This document shows positions 32,790 to 45,730 of a stretch of DNA of 64,000 bases, piece by piece. The translations under genes were made by a program, and so were the position numbers. The stretch is from contig JAIVEN010000002.1 of assembly GCA_026686845.1 (NCBI GenBank), positions 24,216,001-24,280,000 of the forward strand, read 5' to 3'. This DNA is from Adenanthera pavonina. Taxonomy: Eukaryota > Streptophyta > Magnoliopsida > Fabales > Fabaceae. Position 1 is the first letter of the stretch, and each line of letters starts with the position of its first letter. The notes under the pieces were generated by a model. It was not told the DNA's origin and made no database searches. It saw only the letters and a program-made list of their open reading frames with translations.

Positions 32790-35700
32790 TCAAGATGGCT
32801 TAAGATCAAACATCTTGAGTTTGCTAACTAAAATGTGAAACCGGCCTGGATTGTGAGACTTGGTAAACAAGTCAGCAGGTTGATCAGCAGTCCGGATGGG
32901 AAGCAATTTGAGGGTGCCACATAGAACATGCTGTCGAGTGAAGTGACAGTCGATTTCAATATGCTTGGTTCGCTCATGAAACACATCATTATGAGCAATC
33001 TGTCTGGCACTCTGACTATCACAATAGAGCTCAGTGGAGGAATCTTGAGCCACACCCATATCGGTGAGAAGCCAACGAAGCCAAAGTATCTCAGATGTGG
33101 TGTCAGCCAAAGCTCGATACTCAGACTCAGTACTAGATCGAGAGGCCAAAGTCTGTTTCTTGCTTCGCCATGAGATTAGAGAATCACCAAGAAAAATACA
33201 GAATCCAGTGGTAGATCTACGATCAGAGTGATCACCACCCCAATCTGCATCAGAATAAGCTCGTAGAATGAGTGAAGAACTAGCAGGAAAATGGAGGCCA
33301 TGAGATAGAGTACCCTTAACATATCTAATGATACGAAGAACCGCAGTATAGTGAGTGGTGCGAGGAGACTGCATAAACTGACTAACAATGTGCACTGCAT
33401 ATGCAATGTCAGGTCTGGTCACAGTGAGATAAATAAGACTCCCAACTAACTGACGGTAAGCCGTGGGATTTTTTAATAAAGTTCCATCAGTAGAGGTAAA
33501 TTTCGCATTAGGTTCAATGGGAGTAGTCTCTATTGTATCATTAGTGAGTTGAGCTCGAGAAATCAAGTCAGAAGCATATTTAACCTGAGAAAGAGAAATA
33601 CCATTTTCCCCTTGAAGTACCTCTAGCCCAAGAAAATAACTCAGGTTACCAAGATCCTTCATCTCAAAATGGTTCCCAAGTTATAACTTGAGTTCCTGTA
33701 CCCCTAGAAAGTCACTACCAGTGATAATCATGTCATCAACATATAACAAAAGTAGAACAATACCATGCTCAGTAGATCGAACAAATAAGGCAGAGTCATA
33801 AGGACTATGAGAAAATCCAAGCTGACTAATAGTAGAGCTAAATTTGGCAAACCAAGCACGAGGAGCCTGTTTAAGACCATAGAGTGCTCGCCGGAGTCGA
33901 CAAACCTTGTTTGTCGGATGCAAATATCCAGGAGGAGGTTTCATATACACTTCTTCCTCAAGATCCCCATTCAAAAAGGCATTTTTGACATCCATCTGGT
34001 GAAGGGTCCAACCCTTAGCTGCAGCAATAGCAAGAAGACTCCGTACAGAGGTGATCCGAGCAACAGGAGCAAAAGTCTCCTCGTAATCAATGCCATACTC
34101 CTGAGTAAAACCTTGAGCTACCAAGCGGGCCTTGCGTCGCTCAAAAGAGCCATCAGAATGAGTTTTGAGTTTATACACCCATCTACATCCAACTAGAGTC
34201 TTATCAGAAGGAAGGTCAACAAGATCCCAAGTGTGCATTTTCTCCAAAGCCTGTAATTCTTCTTGCATAGCCTGCTGCCAATCCGGATCACGAGAGGCTT
34301 CCAAATAGGATTGAGGTTCCTGTAACTGAAGTATGGTAGAAAGACAATGGTAATCACGAAGATAAGAGGGAGGATGTCTTACACGAATAGGCCGAGAAGA
34401 CTCTGAGGACAGAGGCTCAGTTGACGTGTCATGTGCAGGAGAATCAAGAACAACAGGAGCATCTGAGAGAGACACAGCATCAGACGTAACAGTGAGCTCA
34501 TCAACAGAATCTGTACCTGGATCACTAGGAAAAAGATCAACTGCAGGATTGGTGAAAACTGAATTAGAAGCAGAAGGAATGCTAGAAAAATTAGTCAGAG
34601 AAGAAAAATGGATATGTTCCCAAAAGACCACATGACGAGAAACACGGATGCGAAGAGAAAGAGGATCCCAACAACGATATCCCTTGTGTTCAGAATCATA
34701 ACCAAGAAAACAGCAGACACGTGCTCGAGCTTGTAATTTGGTGGACTCATGAGAGGGAAGAAGAACAAAGCAAGCACAGCCAAAAACTTTCAACATTTGG
34801 TAATTAGGAGAAGTACCATAAAGTCGTTCAAAAGGAGAAATATTGCCAATGACAGAGGAAGGAACACGATTAATGCAAAAAACAGCAGTCATGGCTGCTT
34901 CACCCCAAAACCGCTCAGGACAACCAGATGAAATTAATAGAGCTCGGACAGAATCAAGAATATGACGATGTTTACGCTCAGCACGGCCATTTTGTTGAGA
35001 GGTGTAAGGACAAGAATATTGAGAAATAGTGCCTTGCTCATCAAGAAAGTGAAGTAATTTGGAATCACGATACTCAAGAGCATTGTCTCTTCGAAAAACT
35101 TTGATTATTTTTGAAAATTGAGTACGAATCATGGTAGCAAATTTGATATAGATTTGAGATAACTCTGAATGATTTTTCATCATATAAATCCAAGTAAAAC
35201 GCGAAAAATCATCAAAAAAAATCACAAAATATCGAGATCCCCCCATAGAGGAAGTGGGAGCAGGTCCCCAAATATCAGAGTGAATCAAGTCAAAAGAAGA
35301 ATCAGAAATAGAATCATTTTTATTAAAAGACAAAGCAGGTTATTTTGCAGTTTGACAAGAAATACAATCCAAAGTCTTATCACTAACTGGACCTAAAAAA
35401 CTATGAGAAATCAAAAGCTGCAATTTATTCATGGAAGGATGAGCAAGACGGCGATGCCATAAATCAAGAGAGGATGAAGCAGAAGAAGCAGCACATAATC
35501 TAGAAGAAGTGACATCAGGTAGATGCATGGAGGTGAGCTCAAACATACGTCCGACCTTACGCCCAGTCCCGATGACCTGTCCTGTCTGAGAATCCATAAC
35601 AACACAGCCACGTTTGTTAAATAAAACATCATAGCCCATATCAACAAGTTGTCCAACAGAGATAAGGTTAAAACTGATAGCAGGTACGAAATAAGTATCA

Positions 35701-36917
35701 CTAAGAGATAAAGAAGATGAAGAAACAGTTCCAACATGACTAACAGGCATTTGTGAGTTATCAGCAGTGTGAATAGGAGGTGCAGAGGTATTTGGCATTA
35801 AAGAAGAGAAAAGATTGGGTTGGCTAGTCATGTGATTACAACAGGCAGAATCAAAGTACCAAGAAGATATACCTGAGGGAGTAGCTAGGGCAGCAGGAGG
35901 ACTGGAGGAACCAGATAGCAATTTGCGAAGTAAAGCCTCAATATCAGTAGTAGAGGACCCTGAAGTGGAAGCAGTAGATGCGTCATTATTGACAACATCA
36001 GTTACAGATAATGCAGGCTTGGATAAATGTCCTGGTCGTGTTGACTTCCTTTGATCAGTTCTAGGTGGACGAGTAGGGCATTGTTCTATAAGATGACCTG
36101 GTTTCTTGCAGTATCTGCAGAACAAAGTAGGGCAGTTGACAGCTATGTGCCATTTCTTCTGGCATGTACGACACTCAATAAAAGGACATTCAGCAAATGA
36201 GTGATTAGATTGAGGACAGCGGCGACATAGTTTAGGATTCCTATCAGGTACCGCAAAAGCCATCTCAGGAGTACGCTGCAGAAGACCTAAACGAGTTTCC
36301 TCCGATCGAAGTCGAGGAAGAGCATCTTCAAGAGTGGGAAGAGGACTCTGATGTAGAAGAGAAGCTCGAACAGGCTCATAATCATCTGTGAGTGCCATAA
36401 GAAACTGAATAAGGCGGAGTTGATCACGATACTTTAGAAAAGCCTGTGTATCAGCTTCACACTTGAAAACAGGTTCAGAGTAAGCTAATTGATCCCAAAT
36501 AAACTCAATCTTGGCCAGAAATTCATAGAGAGGTTGACCCCGTTCTTGCTTGAGAGTACTGAGTTCCTTTTGCAATTGAAACTGATTGGATAGATTGGAA
36601 GAAGTGTATCGATTAGCAAGATGATCCCATACCTCTTTTGCAGTCTCAAAGCGTCCAAATTGTTGATGGATACTAACTGTGGAAGTGTTTCTGAACCATG
36701 TAATAATTTGATTATTTTTACTGTCCCAATCTTCTAGTCGAGCATAAAATTTAACATCAGTCTCATTAGGATCACGAGAAGGAAATTGTTGATCTCCAGT
36801 GACATATCTCCACAACTTCCTTCCTTTAAGAAAACCTCGCATGCTTTCCAACCATAAACGGTAATTAGTACCATTTAAAATCACTGAAATAGGCTGAGCA
36901 GTATCCAATTTCTCCAT
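32790..36917 (-). pseudogene. copia gag-pol polyprotein frame with two in-frame stops
   Basis: One reading frame throughout. ATG 36917 (MEKLDTAQPISVILNG) is the likely start; an in-frame ATG at 37013 is less likely. Domains in order: gag (UBN2-type capsid) with zinc knuckle CRYCKKPGHLIEQC; protease with FDSACCNHM; integrase with HSDIWGP, FRRDN and NGRAERKHR (DD35E residues, though GGEY after the second D is ALEY); reverse transcriptase with DVKNAFLNGDL and YVDDMI; RNase H with SDADWGGD and PADLFTK. The only breaks are TAA at 35340-35342 (after CQTAK, at the gag-pre-integrase/integrase boundary) and TAA at 33681-33683 (after QELKL, in the reverse transcriptase thumb side). The frame is the same before and after each, so both are nonsense changes, not frameshifts. 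Confidence 0.93.
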
Positions 36918-37339
36918 ACTGAGCAAAAGGATCAAAAAACCAAAACCAAACTGCAGAAAGAAACTGAATGATCTTGATAAAACAAAATGACCTTGAATCA
37001 AAAAACAAACCACAGAAGGATGATCAGAGAGAAGATACGATCACGACGCAGCAAACGGCAGCCGGAGAGGAGGTCTCACGCGCCTTCACGCGCCGGTGAG
37101 AGAGCGTAGCTTGCGGCAGCGCGTGGTGCACGTGTGGGCGCGTGGGACGGTGGTTGGCAGTCGGACTTGGTGGACTGACCGATCGGAGGCTTTTGGACAC
37201 GATGGTGGGGCGCGTGTAGGCAACAGAACTGACCACAGATGCAGATTTGAAAATGAAGCTACAGGGACTATTTTTCAAACTGAAAAACGTGGGAAGAACC
37301 TAGGCGGCACGGCGTTTACTCTGAGAAAAAAGAGCCCTA
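36918..37339 (-). other. Leader (5' UTR) of the copia element
   Basis: Between the primer-binding site and the gag start. More GC-rich than the flanks; open frames in it are not expected to be genes. Confidence 0.7.
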
Positions 37340-37352
37340 GGCTCTGATACCA
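37340..37352 (-). promoter_or_regulatory. tRNA-Met primer-binding site of the copia element
   Basis: Minus strand TGGTATCAGAGCC immediately after the 5' LTR, complementary to the 3' end of plant initiator Met-tRNA. Confidence 0.92.
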
Positions 37353-37535
37353 TGAGAGAAACGGAAGAGAAACGGAGGAAGAGAAATTATCTGGGAATCT
37401 GAACTGCATTATACTGAACCCGTGTATACAATATATACAGAGTAAAAGGAAATCACCTAATAAAAGCTAATAAATACAAATGAATACAGAATAATATCAA
37501 TATCATAATTACAAAATCATTACTATTAATTAACA
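37353..37535 (-). repeat. 5' LTR of the copia element
   Basis: 183 bp, identical to the 3' LTR at 32595-32777. Carries the element's promoter on the minus strand, reading away from the interrupted gene's downstream part. Confidence 0.96.
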
Positions 37536-39657
37536 ATCCATAATGCCACTGCCATGATAGCTGAGGAAAAACATGCTCTGCTTCAAACCAAATGGTGGAA
37601 TACCAGCGATAGTGCCTACAACTCCTCAGATGTTTGTGAATGGGCTGCAATGTAGTGTTATTTGGATTGAGCCACCAACAGTCACTCCACAACAGGCTTG
37701 GCTAGCAGACCTCAACTTCACTTCATTTCCCAATCTACAACATTTGGATCTTAATGGAATGGGATTGACAGGGACCATTCCAACTCATATGGAAGCTCTT
37801 CAAAATCTCACCCATCTGGACTTGTCTTATAACAGCCTTACTGGTGAGATCCCTTCCACCCTTACCAGCCTTACTCAATTAGAAATGTTGGATTTGAGTA
37901 GAAAGATTTTAATTGGATCCATTCCTTCGACGTTGGGTTTTATGTGCAATCTCAGGAAATTATATTTGTTCTCAAATATGTTCACCGGTGAGATCCCTCC
38001 TTCAATTTCAAATTTGGAAAAATTAAAAGAGCTTGATGTTTCCCGAAATCAAATAAGTGGTGGCATACCAAAAGAGATTGGATACTTCCAGTCTCTTCTC
38101 AAGCTAGATGTCTCCCGAAATATACTGAGCGGAAGTACGCCCTACTTTGAGAACCATTTCTATTTTGAAGGTAACTTTAGCCACAACGAAATCAATGGAT
38201 CCATACCATCTAGCTTATGCTATTTTCCATCAGTTTGTTGCATTGATTTGAGCCATAATAATATTATTGGCAATATACCTAGAGATCTTGGTGAGTTGCA
38301 GTCCATCAACTTGTCATTTAACTTTCTTAGCGGCCATGTTCCGACAGAAGTTTTTAACTCTCTTCCTCATGTCATTTTAATTGGTAATAAAGAGTTACTT
38401 GGTCTAGAGAAGATCCATAATTCTTCTAAGAATACTGAGTCCTTTCCCACTAAAAATGAAAAAAGTCCAAAGTATTGGTTGAGGATCATTATTCCCATTA
38501 CAATTTTTCTTGTCATCATATCTGTTATGGGTTTCATCCAATTTAAATATTTCAGAAAGGACAAGAAATCCAAAAGTGAGAGAAGAGAGAAAAAGAATGG
38601 GGATTTGTTTTCCATATGGAACTATGATGGTAAAATTGCATACGGAGATATCATTGAAGCAACAGAGGATTTTGACATCAAATATTGTATTGGAACTGGT
38701 GCATATGGAAGTGTTTATAGGGCACAACTTCCTAGTGGTAAAATTGTAGCACTGAAAAAACTTCATAGAAGAGAATCTGAAAACCCATCTTTTGCTAAAA
38801 GCTTTTACAATGAAGTGAAGATGTTATCTAAAATTCGACATCGTAACATTGTAAAGCTTCATGGGTTCTGTTTGCATAATCAATGCATGTTTCTCATCTA
38901 TGAATACATGGAAAGAGGAAGCCTCTTTTATGTCTTGAATAATGATGATGAAGCAAAAGAGTTAGATTGGAGAAAAAGGGTGGATGTCATTAAAGGAATA
39001 GCAAATGCTTTGTTCTACATGCATCATGATTGCACTCCTCCAATCATCCATCGAGACATTACAAGTAGTAATGTATTATTGAATTCAAAGATGGAGGCTT
39101 TTGTATCAGACTTTGGCACGGCTTGAATACTTAATCCTGATTCATCCAATCAAACTCTTTTAGTTGGTACTTACGGTTATGTTGCTCCAGGTTAGCTTTT
39201 ATGCATTTGTACTAGTCCACTAAGTTGTAGTTTATTTATACAATTACCTTGGGGTAATTCAATATTTATTAATTTTTGATTTATTGCAGAACTTGCGTAC
39301 ACCTTAGTTGTGACTGAGAGATGTGATGTTTACAGTTTTGGAGTAGTGGCATTGGAAACAATTATTGGGAGACATCCTGGAGATTTGATCTTGTCATTGT
39401 CAAAGAAACATTCTGAACGCATTTTGTTAAAAGATGTCTTGGACCCACGTCTTTTACTCCCATTGCAAAAAGATGCACAAGATCTGATTCTTTTAACTGC
39501 AATAGCATTAGCATGTTTGGATCCTTCACCAAAATCTCGACCATCGATGCAGCAAGTCACTCAAATGCTTTTATTTTCCAAGCTACCATTAACAGTTGCT
39601 TTAAACGACATTTCATTTCAGCATTTAATGAATCAAGATATACAAATATTACAGTAA

Positions 39658-40580
39658 AAAGCTGGGAGAAATTTATCTTATGTTTTTCCCGTTGTAGTAG
39701 TATCGAACTCAATGCCTCATGGTCCTTCAGCATCTTACCATTTAGTTCGTATTTGAAGTTTGTCATATGTTTTATTTCTTTTGGCTGATTTTTTTTGGGT
39801 AAACTATTTCTTTTGCATTGATATTTAATTTGTACATTCCAAGGCTTTTTTTTTTTATGTCCTTTTTTCCTCAAGTTTGGCATAAATATATTCCATTGAG
39901 AAAAATAAGATATCTGGCCCAATAGATGATTAGATCGAAATCCAAACGTACATAGAAGCAGCTATCAAAATCCAAATATAATCATTGATGGTGTCGGGAA
40001 AAAAAGTAGCAAACATTAATATGAATACAATTCAGAAGTTGCAATGGCGTCTAGTTCCTTTACACCAATACAACTCATGATGCATTAAGCCAGTCATAAG
40101 TTGAAGTGGCAAGTTATATATAAGATAAAACTCAGTAATAATTCAATAAACTTGCACATACCTAAGTTAAAACTGAGGTTTGCTGGTCTCAGCATTTTAC
40201 CAAACATGCTCTATAGTTGTGTGTGCTGATTAGGGTGGTAGAACATTCATGGATGGATGGTTGCTGATGATTGGAAAATGATTAGATGAATAACTAGTGA
40301 AATAATTAATTCTTCTTTTCATATGATACCAAGTATGTATATGTAAAAGTATGGGAGAGTATTTAGCTAGATCTGATTCAATTCAGTTGTGTTTGAACAA
40401 GGACTAGGCTTGTGGGATCAGTTGACACATGAACACTTTCTGGGCTGCTGGATTGTTACAGGCGAATTAATTTAGAATAATTAGAAGCTTGTTTTAAAGA
40501 CTTTTTAAAGGTAAATTTAGCGTTATATTTTTAGTTCACCTTGATTTTCTTGAGATCTTAGCCCATTAATTGTAAGATCT
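39658..40580. other. 3' flank of the interrupted LRR kinase
   Basis: Positions 39660-40150 resemble the 3' flanks at 11912-12430 and 57180-58110. Beyond that no feature was recognised. Confidence 0.5.
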
Positions 40581-40675
40581 TAACGGCCATGTTCGAAGAG
40601 AAGTTTAAAACTCTCCTCTTGTCATTTTAATTGGTAATAAAGAGTTTATTTTAATTGGCAATATACCTACAGAGT
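40581..40675 (+). pseudogene. Scrambled LRR-kinase fragment
   Basis: About 80 nt matching the juxtamembrane part of the gene at 38325-38400 (GGCCATGTTC...GTCATTTTAATTGGTAATAA). It is followed by TTGGCAATATACCTA, which in the intact order lies before it (38268). Two short pieces of the family are joined in reversed order. Confidence 0.65.
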
Positions 40676-41274
40676 ATGTCACACCCACCCTAAGTCCCTT
40701 TATCTCAATTGTTTTGAGACATTGGCTTAAAATGAATGTAGTTTCTGGTTTTAATTTCTTAGTACTATTTTTTTATTAAGCATCAAAACCTTCTTATGGT
40801 TTTACCATTTTCGAAGTTACTGGAATTTTATCTCTTCTTCTCAGTCGTCAATTTCTGCATAACTGGTGGAAGAAAAACTCAGAATTTGACTTGGAAAGTG
40901 CTAGTTCGCATATATAACTGGAGGAAGATTAGTTCATGTAGTAAAACTCAGAATTTGAAAAATGGAAATAGAAGAAAATAGTGCAGAATAGATCAAAGAT
41001 TGAGTCCACGAAGTGAGACACAAGCTTTGAATGAAAAACCTCCTAAATGAACATTATATGGAAGTCACATGCCGTTCTTGATGAGCCAAGTTCAGCCAGA
41101 GATTCCCCTCCTCGATATATGTTCCAAATGTTCAATTTCTAAATCCTAGATGATGATAAAATACATAATTTTATCATAATATATTACTATATTAATATTC
41201 TTATTGTTCGCACACTAGGGTCCCCCATAACTGGCATTATAGGATGATATTATTCCGGATAGTTTTTCCTGCTA
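40676..41274. other. Intergenic, no gene seen
   Basis: AT-rich. The short open frame at 40796-40981 has no domain. Confidence 0.4.
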
Positions 41275-41539
41275 CTCCCTCTGGTCCTATATATAAGACC
41301 ATTTTAACCGAATCACGCGAATTAAGAAAGGGAGTTAAAACTAATTAACTACCTTGATTTCTCCGAAAATTTCAACATTTTTCCAAAACTACCTTTATTT
41401 AATCTCCCTCTTTTTCTCTTTGAATGCATTAAATAGGGATATTTTTTTGGAAATGCATAATAAATACCACATCGTACATTGTAAAGGATCTTATATTTAG
41501 GACCAAGGTAAAAGGTCCTATATATAGGACCGGAGGGAG
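41275..41539. mobile_element. Stowaway-like MITE, 265 bp
   Basis: Terminal inverted repeats CTCCCTCTGGTCCTATATAT and its near-perfect complement (mismatches at 2 of 26 positions), flanked by TA at 41273-41274 and 41540-41541. Non-coding, AT-rich interior. The high arm identity suggests it is one of the younger MITEs here. Confidence 0.85.
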
Positions 41540-41821
41540 TATTTAAAATGTATGATTGTCTCTTACATCACACTCATGTTGATTTCATTAAAGTTTATAA
41601 AAAAATATAACGATGAGAAATAAACAAAAAATAGACGGATTTTAGTTTTTTTAATATTTCACAAAAGTATTCTTTGATAGAAAAATATTTATTTAATTGT
41701 ATTATGTGATAATTGTGATAACTTGTCTTCTGTTTTGCAAAGGGATAATTAAATAAAAAAAAGAAATTAATGATAAACAAAAAAGTTAAAAATAAATACT
41801 ATTTATTTTATTCTTCTAAAA
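41540..41821. other. Intergenic AT-rich DNA, nothing recognised
   Basis: No coding or repeat structure that I could support. Confidence 0.4.
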
Positions 41822-42200
41822 CATTCTATTTCGATGGAGCCACCAATAGTCACTCCACAACAGGCTCGGCTAGCAGACCTCAACTTCACTACATTTCCAA
41901 ATCTACAATACTTGGATCTTCATGCAATGGGATTGACGGGGACCATTCCAGCTCAAATAGGAGCTCTTCAACTTCTCACCAATCTAGACTTATCCAATAA
42001 CAACCTTATTGGTGACTTACTTTTCATCCTTACCAAAATCCCTCAATAAAAAAAATTGCATTTTAGTACAAACGACCAAGAATGTTTGTAACTTGATGGA
42101 ATTCACCATGAAGGTGCCATTCCAACTCACATAAGTGCTCTTTAAAATGTCTTCATTACTGAACTTGTCTCATAACAACTTAAGAAATGAGTTTTCTTCC
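41822..42200 (+). pseudogene. LRR gene fragment (partial exon 1 plus one ruined unit)
   Basis: Starts abruptly within exon 1 (MEPPIVTPQQARLADLNF...), with no signal peptide or N-cap. It contains one full LRR (GTIPAQIGALQLLTNL), a mutated donor (GTGACT instead of GTGAGT) and one degenerate LRR unit with TAA. It stops at the edge of duplication copy B near 42200. Confidence 0.8.
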
Positions 42201-45020
42201 TGAAAAGTAAAACTTATTGAGTTAAACCCAATTTGCTGAAAAGTTTCATACTTTTTTAAATAAAGTAGTACTTATTAATTTACTTCCAAAGAGATTATAC
42301 TTCCCTCCCCTACTTAGCACAACTTCCCCTACTTTTTTTTTAAATCAATTGTGACCATCTCAAACATTATCTTTTACGCCCACTAATGGCCGCTTTATGC
42401 TACTTTTATTCAATTGTGACACCCGTTATCTTTTACGCCCACTAATGTCGGTGGACATTATAATCCAAAGACTTTTTTATGCTAATGGCGATCATTAATA
42501 ATGAATTTTTTATATTCATCTTTAATTTTAAAGTCTTTAAGTACAAGAGAAAGACCATAACATTAATAATAATAGACTGCTTTTTTTTTCTTTAATTTGC
42601 TAACAATAATACACCTTCCTTTTCTAGTAAGGAGGACATGTTATTCTGAAAAAAAATAAAATAAAAAAGAGGCCATGTTATTACTTTTATTTAATTGTGG
42701 CCATCTCATACTATATTTTTTAGGTCTTGTTTAGTATGTAGAATAATTTTTTATGAAATAAGAATACGAATGAGAATGAAAATAGAAAAGAAAATGGAAA
42801 TGAAAAAGAGTTTATATATATATATATATATATCCATTGTGGGTGGACATAATCAAAAGACTTTGATGGTGATGAAGATCATAAACAATCAATTTTTTTA
42901 ATTCTTCCTGAATTTTAAAGCCTTTATGCTATGGATTAAATTGTATCTAGAATATTTGTGAGTATCAATAACATTTCTGTTGTGAGTATAATACAATGGC
43001 CTCTTTTTTATTTTACCTTAATTTCAGATAACATCCTTTTATTTTGAAATATACATAGACCTCCCCAAAATCAAAATTCACGTTACAGAAATTTCCCTTA
43101 TATTTTTAAAATTCATTTTCCATCCACCTAATTATTAACTAACCATTAAATCACATTATTAAACTTTCAAAATACCCCTCTTAAACAAATAATACTCCAT
43201 TTAAGAATCATTTAAATGCTTATGTTAATAAAAAAATATTAATACATATATTTTTATTTTTAGACTTTTTATTATATTGTAAATTTTATTAATTTTTATC
43301 ATATTATAAATTTGATTAATTTTATGATTTTGAAATTTTTAACACATTTATTTAAATTTTTGTGTTTAGTACTTTGTTCAACATACATCTGTTGGCTTAG
43401 AAATCTTTTAAACATGTATATTTTTAAATTTTTCACCAAATTATAAAAATGATATAAGTTTATATTTTAAGTTCTAAACACACTTAGTTAAACGTATGTT
43501 TGTGAAAAAAATTACTAACAAAATTGAATCAAGTTTTCTATGTTTTCGTTAGGCAAAACTTACTCAAGCTAAACAAAGTTTAAGTATATACATTAGTAAA
43601 TATTATTTTAGGGGTATAAAATTTATGATTGAGGGGTAAATTGGTAAATAAAATTCAATTTAATATAAATTTTAATTAGTAAATATTAGTTTAGAATATT
43701 TAAAAAATATTTCTATTGGTATTAATAGATTGGATTAAAGTGTATGTTTTCAAAATAGAGGGAAAGATCTCTATAATTAAAGTAAAATAGAAAGGCATTC
43801 AGAGTATTTTACTCTTCTTTTATTATGCTATCTGTACTATGTGGTTGGATTATGAAACAAATTATTGCTATCATATTACAGGCAGTTATATATTTTCTTC
43901 CAGAAATTTCTCGTAAAATTTCACCTGGACAATAAATTCTCAGGGTGAATTGTCCTTTTCTTTTTTTACTATTGCTTGATAGAATTATGTGAAAAATGTC
44001 GTGACAAAACTATCTTAGTTTGGCAAGAATTAGTTGTCCAAGTAACATGAAAAAATTAAAGAAAAAAAGAGTGAAAAAAAGAAAAATAAAGAATAACTAT
44101 ATATATATATATAAATATATAATAAAATATGTAAAAAATTATATTATATATAAGTGATGAATAATGTGGCATATCTTAGTCTCTATAATGCACCAAGCCC
44201 ACCATCAAGTTTTAGCTAAATTCCCATAAAAAATTGTGAAATAAAGAATTTTGAAAACTATTTTAATTCTCACATAATAGTTTTGTGAGAACGAAAATTT
44301 TCAAAATTTTTAACGTTCCATACTCAAATATTTTTTGCGGAAATCTAGAATTATATATATATATATATTTTTTAAATTTCTCATGAAAAAAATCGTGGGC
44401 CTCACCAAACTTGTTCTTAAAAATTTTTAGAATGGAGAAAATGTTCAAATTTTGTTATCCTCATGAAAAGAAATTTCATGACAGTTAAAAATAATGCAAT
44501 TTCTTAATTTCTTGCGAAGTTTCACACTACATTCCATTGATGGGGAGAGAAGCGGAGCAAAATCGAGAGCTATGAAGCGCATATGGATGTGTCTATCATA
44601 TCCAACATGGAATGATAGGAAGAATATGATAATTCTTATTTTTAAAATTTTAGGATACCTATAATTGAATATGGATATATAATTATTTATTTGTAATTAA
44701 AGTTAACAGACTGAATCATTAAAAATTAAAAGTGAATATTAATTTTAAATGTGCTAAAAAATTATTATGGATATAAATGACAGAACATGTATCACGCCTC
44801 AAAATTGCAGGCATGGCGGTCATGAGATACCAGTCGATACAAATCGTTTCATGTGATTGGTCTTACTACGTGTACTATTAATGGAGTGTAGTTTTTTTGT
44901 TAAAAATATGACTAATTAATCATTTTTACAACCGTCTTTGTAAGTGATGCGTGATCCCATCTCACACGGCATAGACCCTTTGGAGACGGAAGACTTTAAT
45001 TAATGTTGACCAAGACCATT
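42201..45020. repeat. 2.7-kb segmental duplication, copy B
   Basis: Collinear with 21283-24010. It retains about 140 nt (44478-44650) that copy A lost in two steps. One is a deletion between short GGAT repeats (GTGTCTATC...TTTTAGGAT present here only). Non-coding. Confidence 0.85.
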
Positions 45021-45730
45021 AACAATGAGTCAACGATCTTTTCCATTCTTCGTTGATTTTTCAAAACCATAAAAAAGTTATCACAATATTAATTAGGAAA
45101 AAAATTACTTGCAGTTCATTATACTCCCCCAGTCTCAAATATATAAAAAAAATTTTGATAGGATTATGTCAGTCTAAAATATAAGAAAAATAATGTAAAA
45201 GTTTAGTACAATAAATGAAATGTTCCAATAACATTCCTAATTAATTTGGATGAAGTTGTGCTTTTTCAATTGTTAATTATGAATTGATCAAGTGTAAAAA
45301 GAAAATCATTAATTAAGAATAATTTTATAAAAAATATATTTTGCTATAAATTAAATGAAGTTAATATTATTAGAATGTGTAAAGTAGTTATTTTTTCTTA
45401 TATTTAAGACTTAGTGTAGTATCATTTCCATATTATTTTCTATTCAATCCACACCATGTGGTTTTTTAATCCAACTCATCACTTATCTCACCTTTTTTTA
45501 TATTCAACACAGTTAACACTAACACAATTAACTTCTTTTTATTATTTATTTTCCAGGTATTTCTGAAATAAAACTCTTTTCCATTCTCTCTCTCTCTCTT
45601 TTCCACGGACTACTCCTCCCACCGCAATCTGGACGCCTTCACCACAGCGCCAATCATAGTATTGCTCATCTGTAGTCTCGCCTTTTAGATCGCTTTCTTT
45701 TGGCTGATTCCATCTCCATCCCAATTCATA
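45021..45730. other. Intergenic with a degraded MITE
   Basis: A MITE-like segment at about 45123-45418 starts CTCCCCCAGTCTCAAATATAT after TA and ends with the partly complementary ATATTTAAGACTTAGTGTAG before TA. The rest is unassigned. The open frame at 45542-45724 (minus) has no recognised domain. Confidence 0.45.

Larger units (their letters stand above)
32595..37535 (-). mobile_element. Ty1/copia LTR retrotransposon, 4941 bp
   Basis: Complete structure on the minus strand: 5' LTR (37353-37535), tRNA-Met primer-binding site (37340-37352), leader, one gag-pol frame (36917-32790), polypurine tract (32778-32787) and 3' LTR (32595-32777). The two 183-bp LTRs are identical over their whole length, implying a very recent insertion. 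It lies in the signal-peptide region of an LRR-kinase pseudogene and has a 5-bp target duplication with one mismatch. Confidence 0.97.
32508..39657 (+). pseudogene. MIK2-type LRR receptor kinase disrupted by a copia retrotransposon
   Basis: Coding pieces are 32508-32594, then 37541-39190 after the retrotransposon, and 39290-39657 after the kinase intron. Lesions: a 1-base insertion in the signal peptide (CTATTTATG where intact copies have CTATTGTG); the retrotransposon; loss of the LRR N-cap centre with a frame change near 37640; and a TGA at 39124-39126 right after DFGTA, where paralogues have AGA. The remainder is well preserved: LRRs, a transmembrane segment (RIIIPITIFLVIISVMGF) and a kinase with IGTGAYGSV, VALKK and HRD. 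The final exon is open to 39657. It lacks the 72-nt exon series; exon 1 runs straight into the main LRR exon. Confidence 0.92.

Noticed and set aside
35331..35345. Programmed stop-codon readthrough in the copia gag-pol
   Set aside because: The stop lies near the gag-pre-integrase/integrase boundary, not between gag and pol, and a second stop lies in the reverse transcriptase. Mutation is the simpler reading.
35169..35396. Plus-strand open frames within the copia element (also 33807-34196, 34426-34635, 37096-37347)
   Set aside because: They are antisense shadows of the gag-pol frame or leader.
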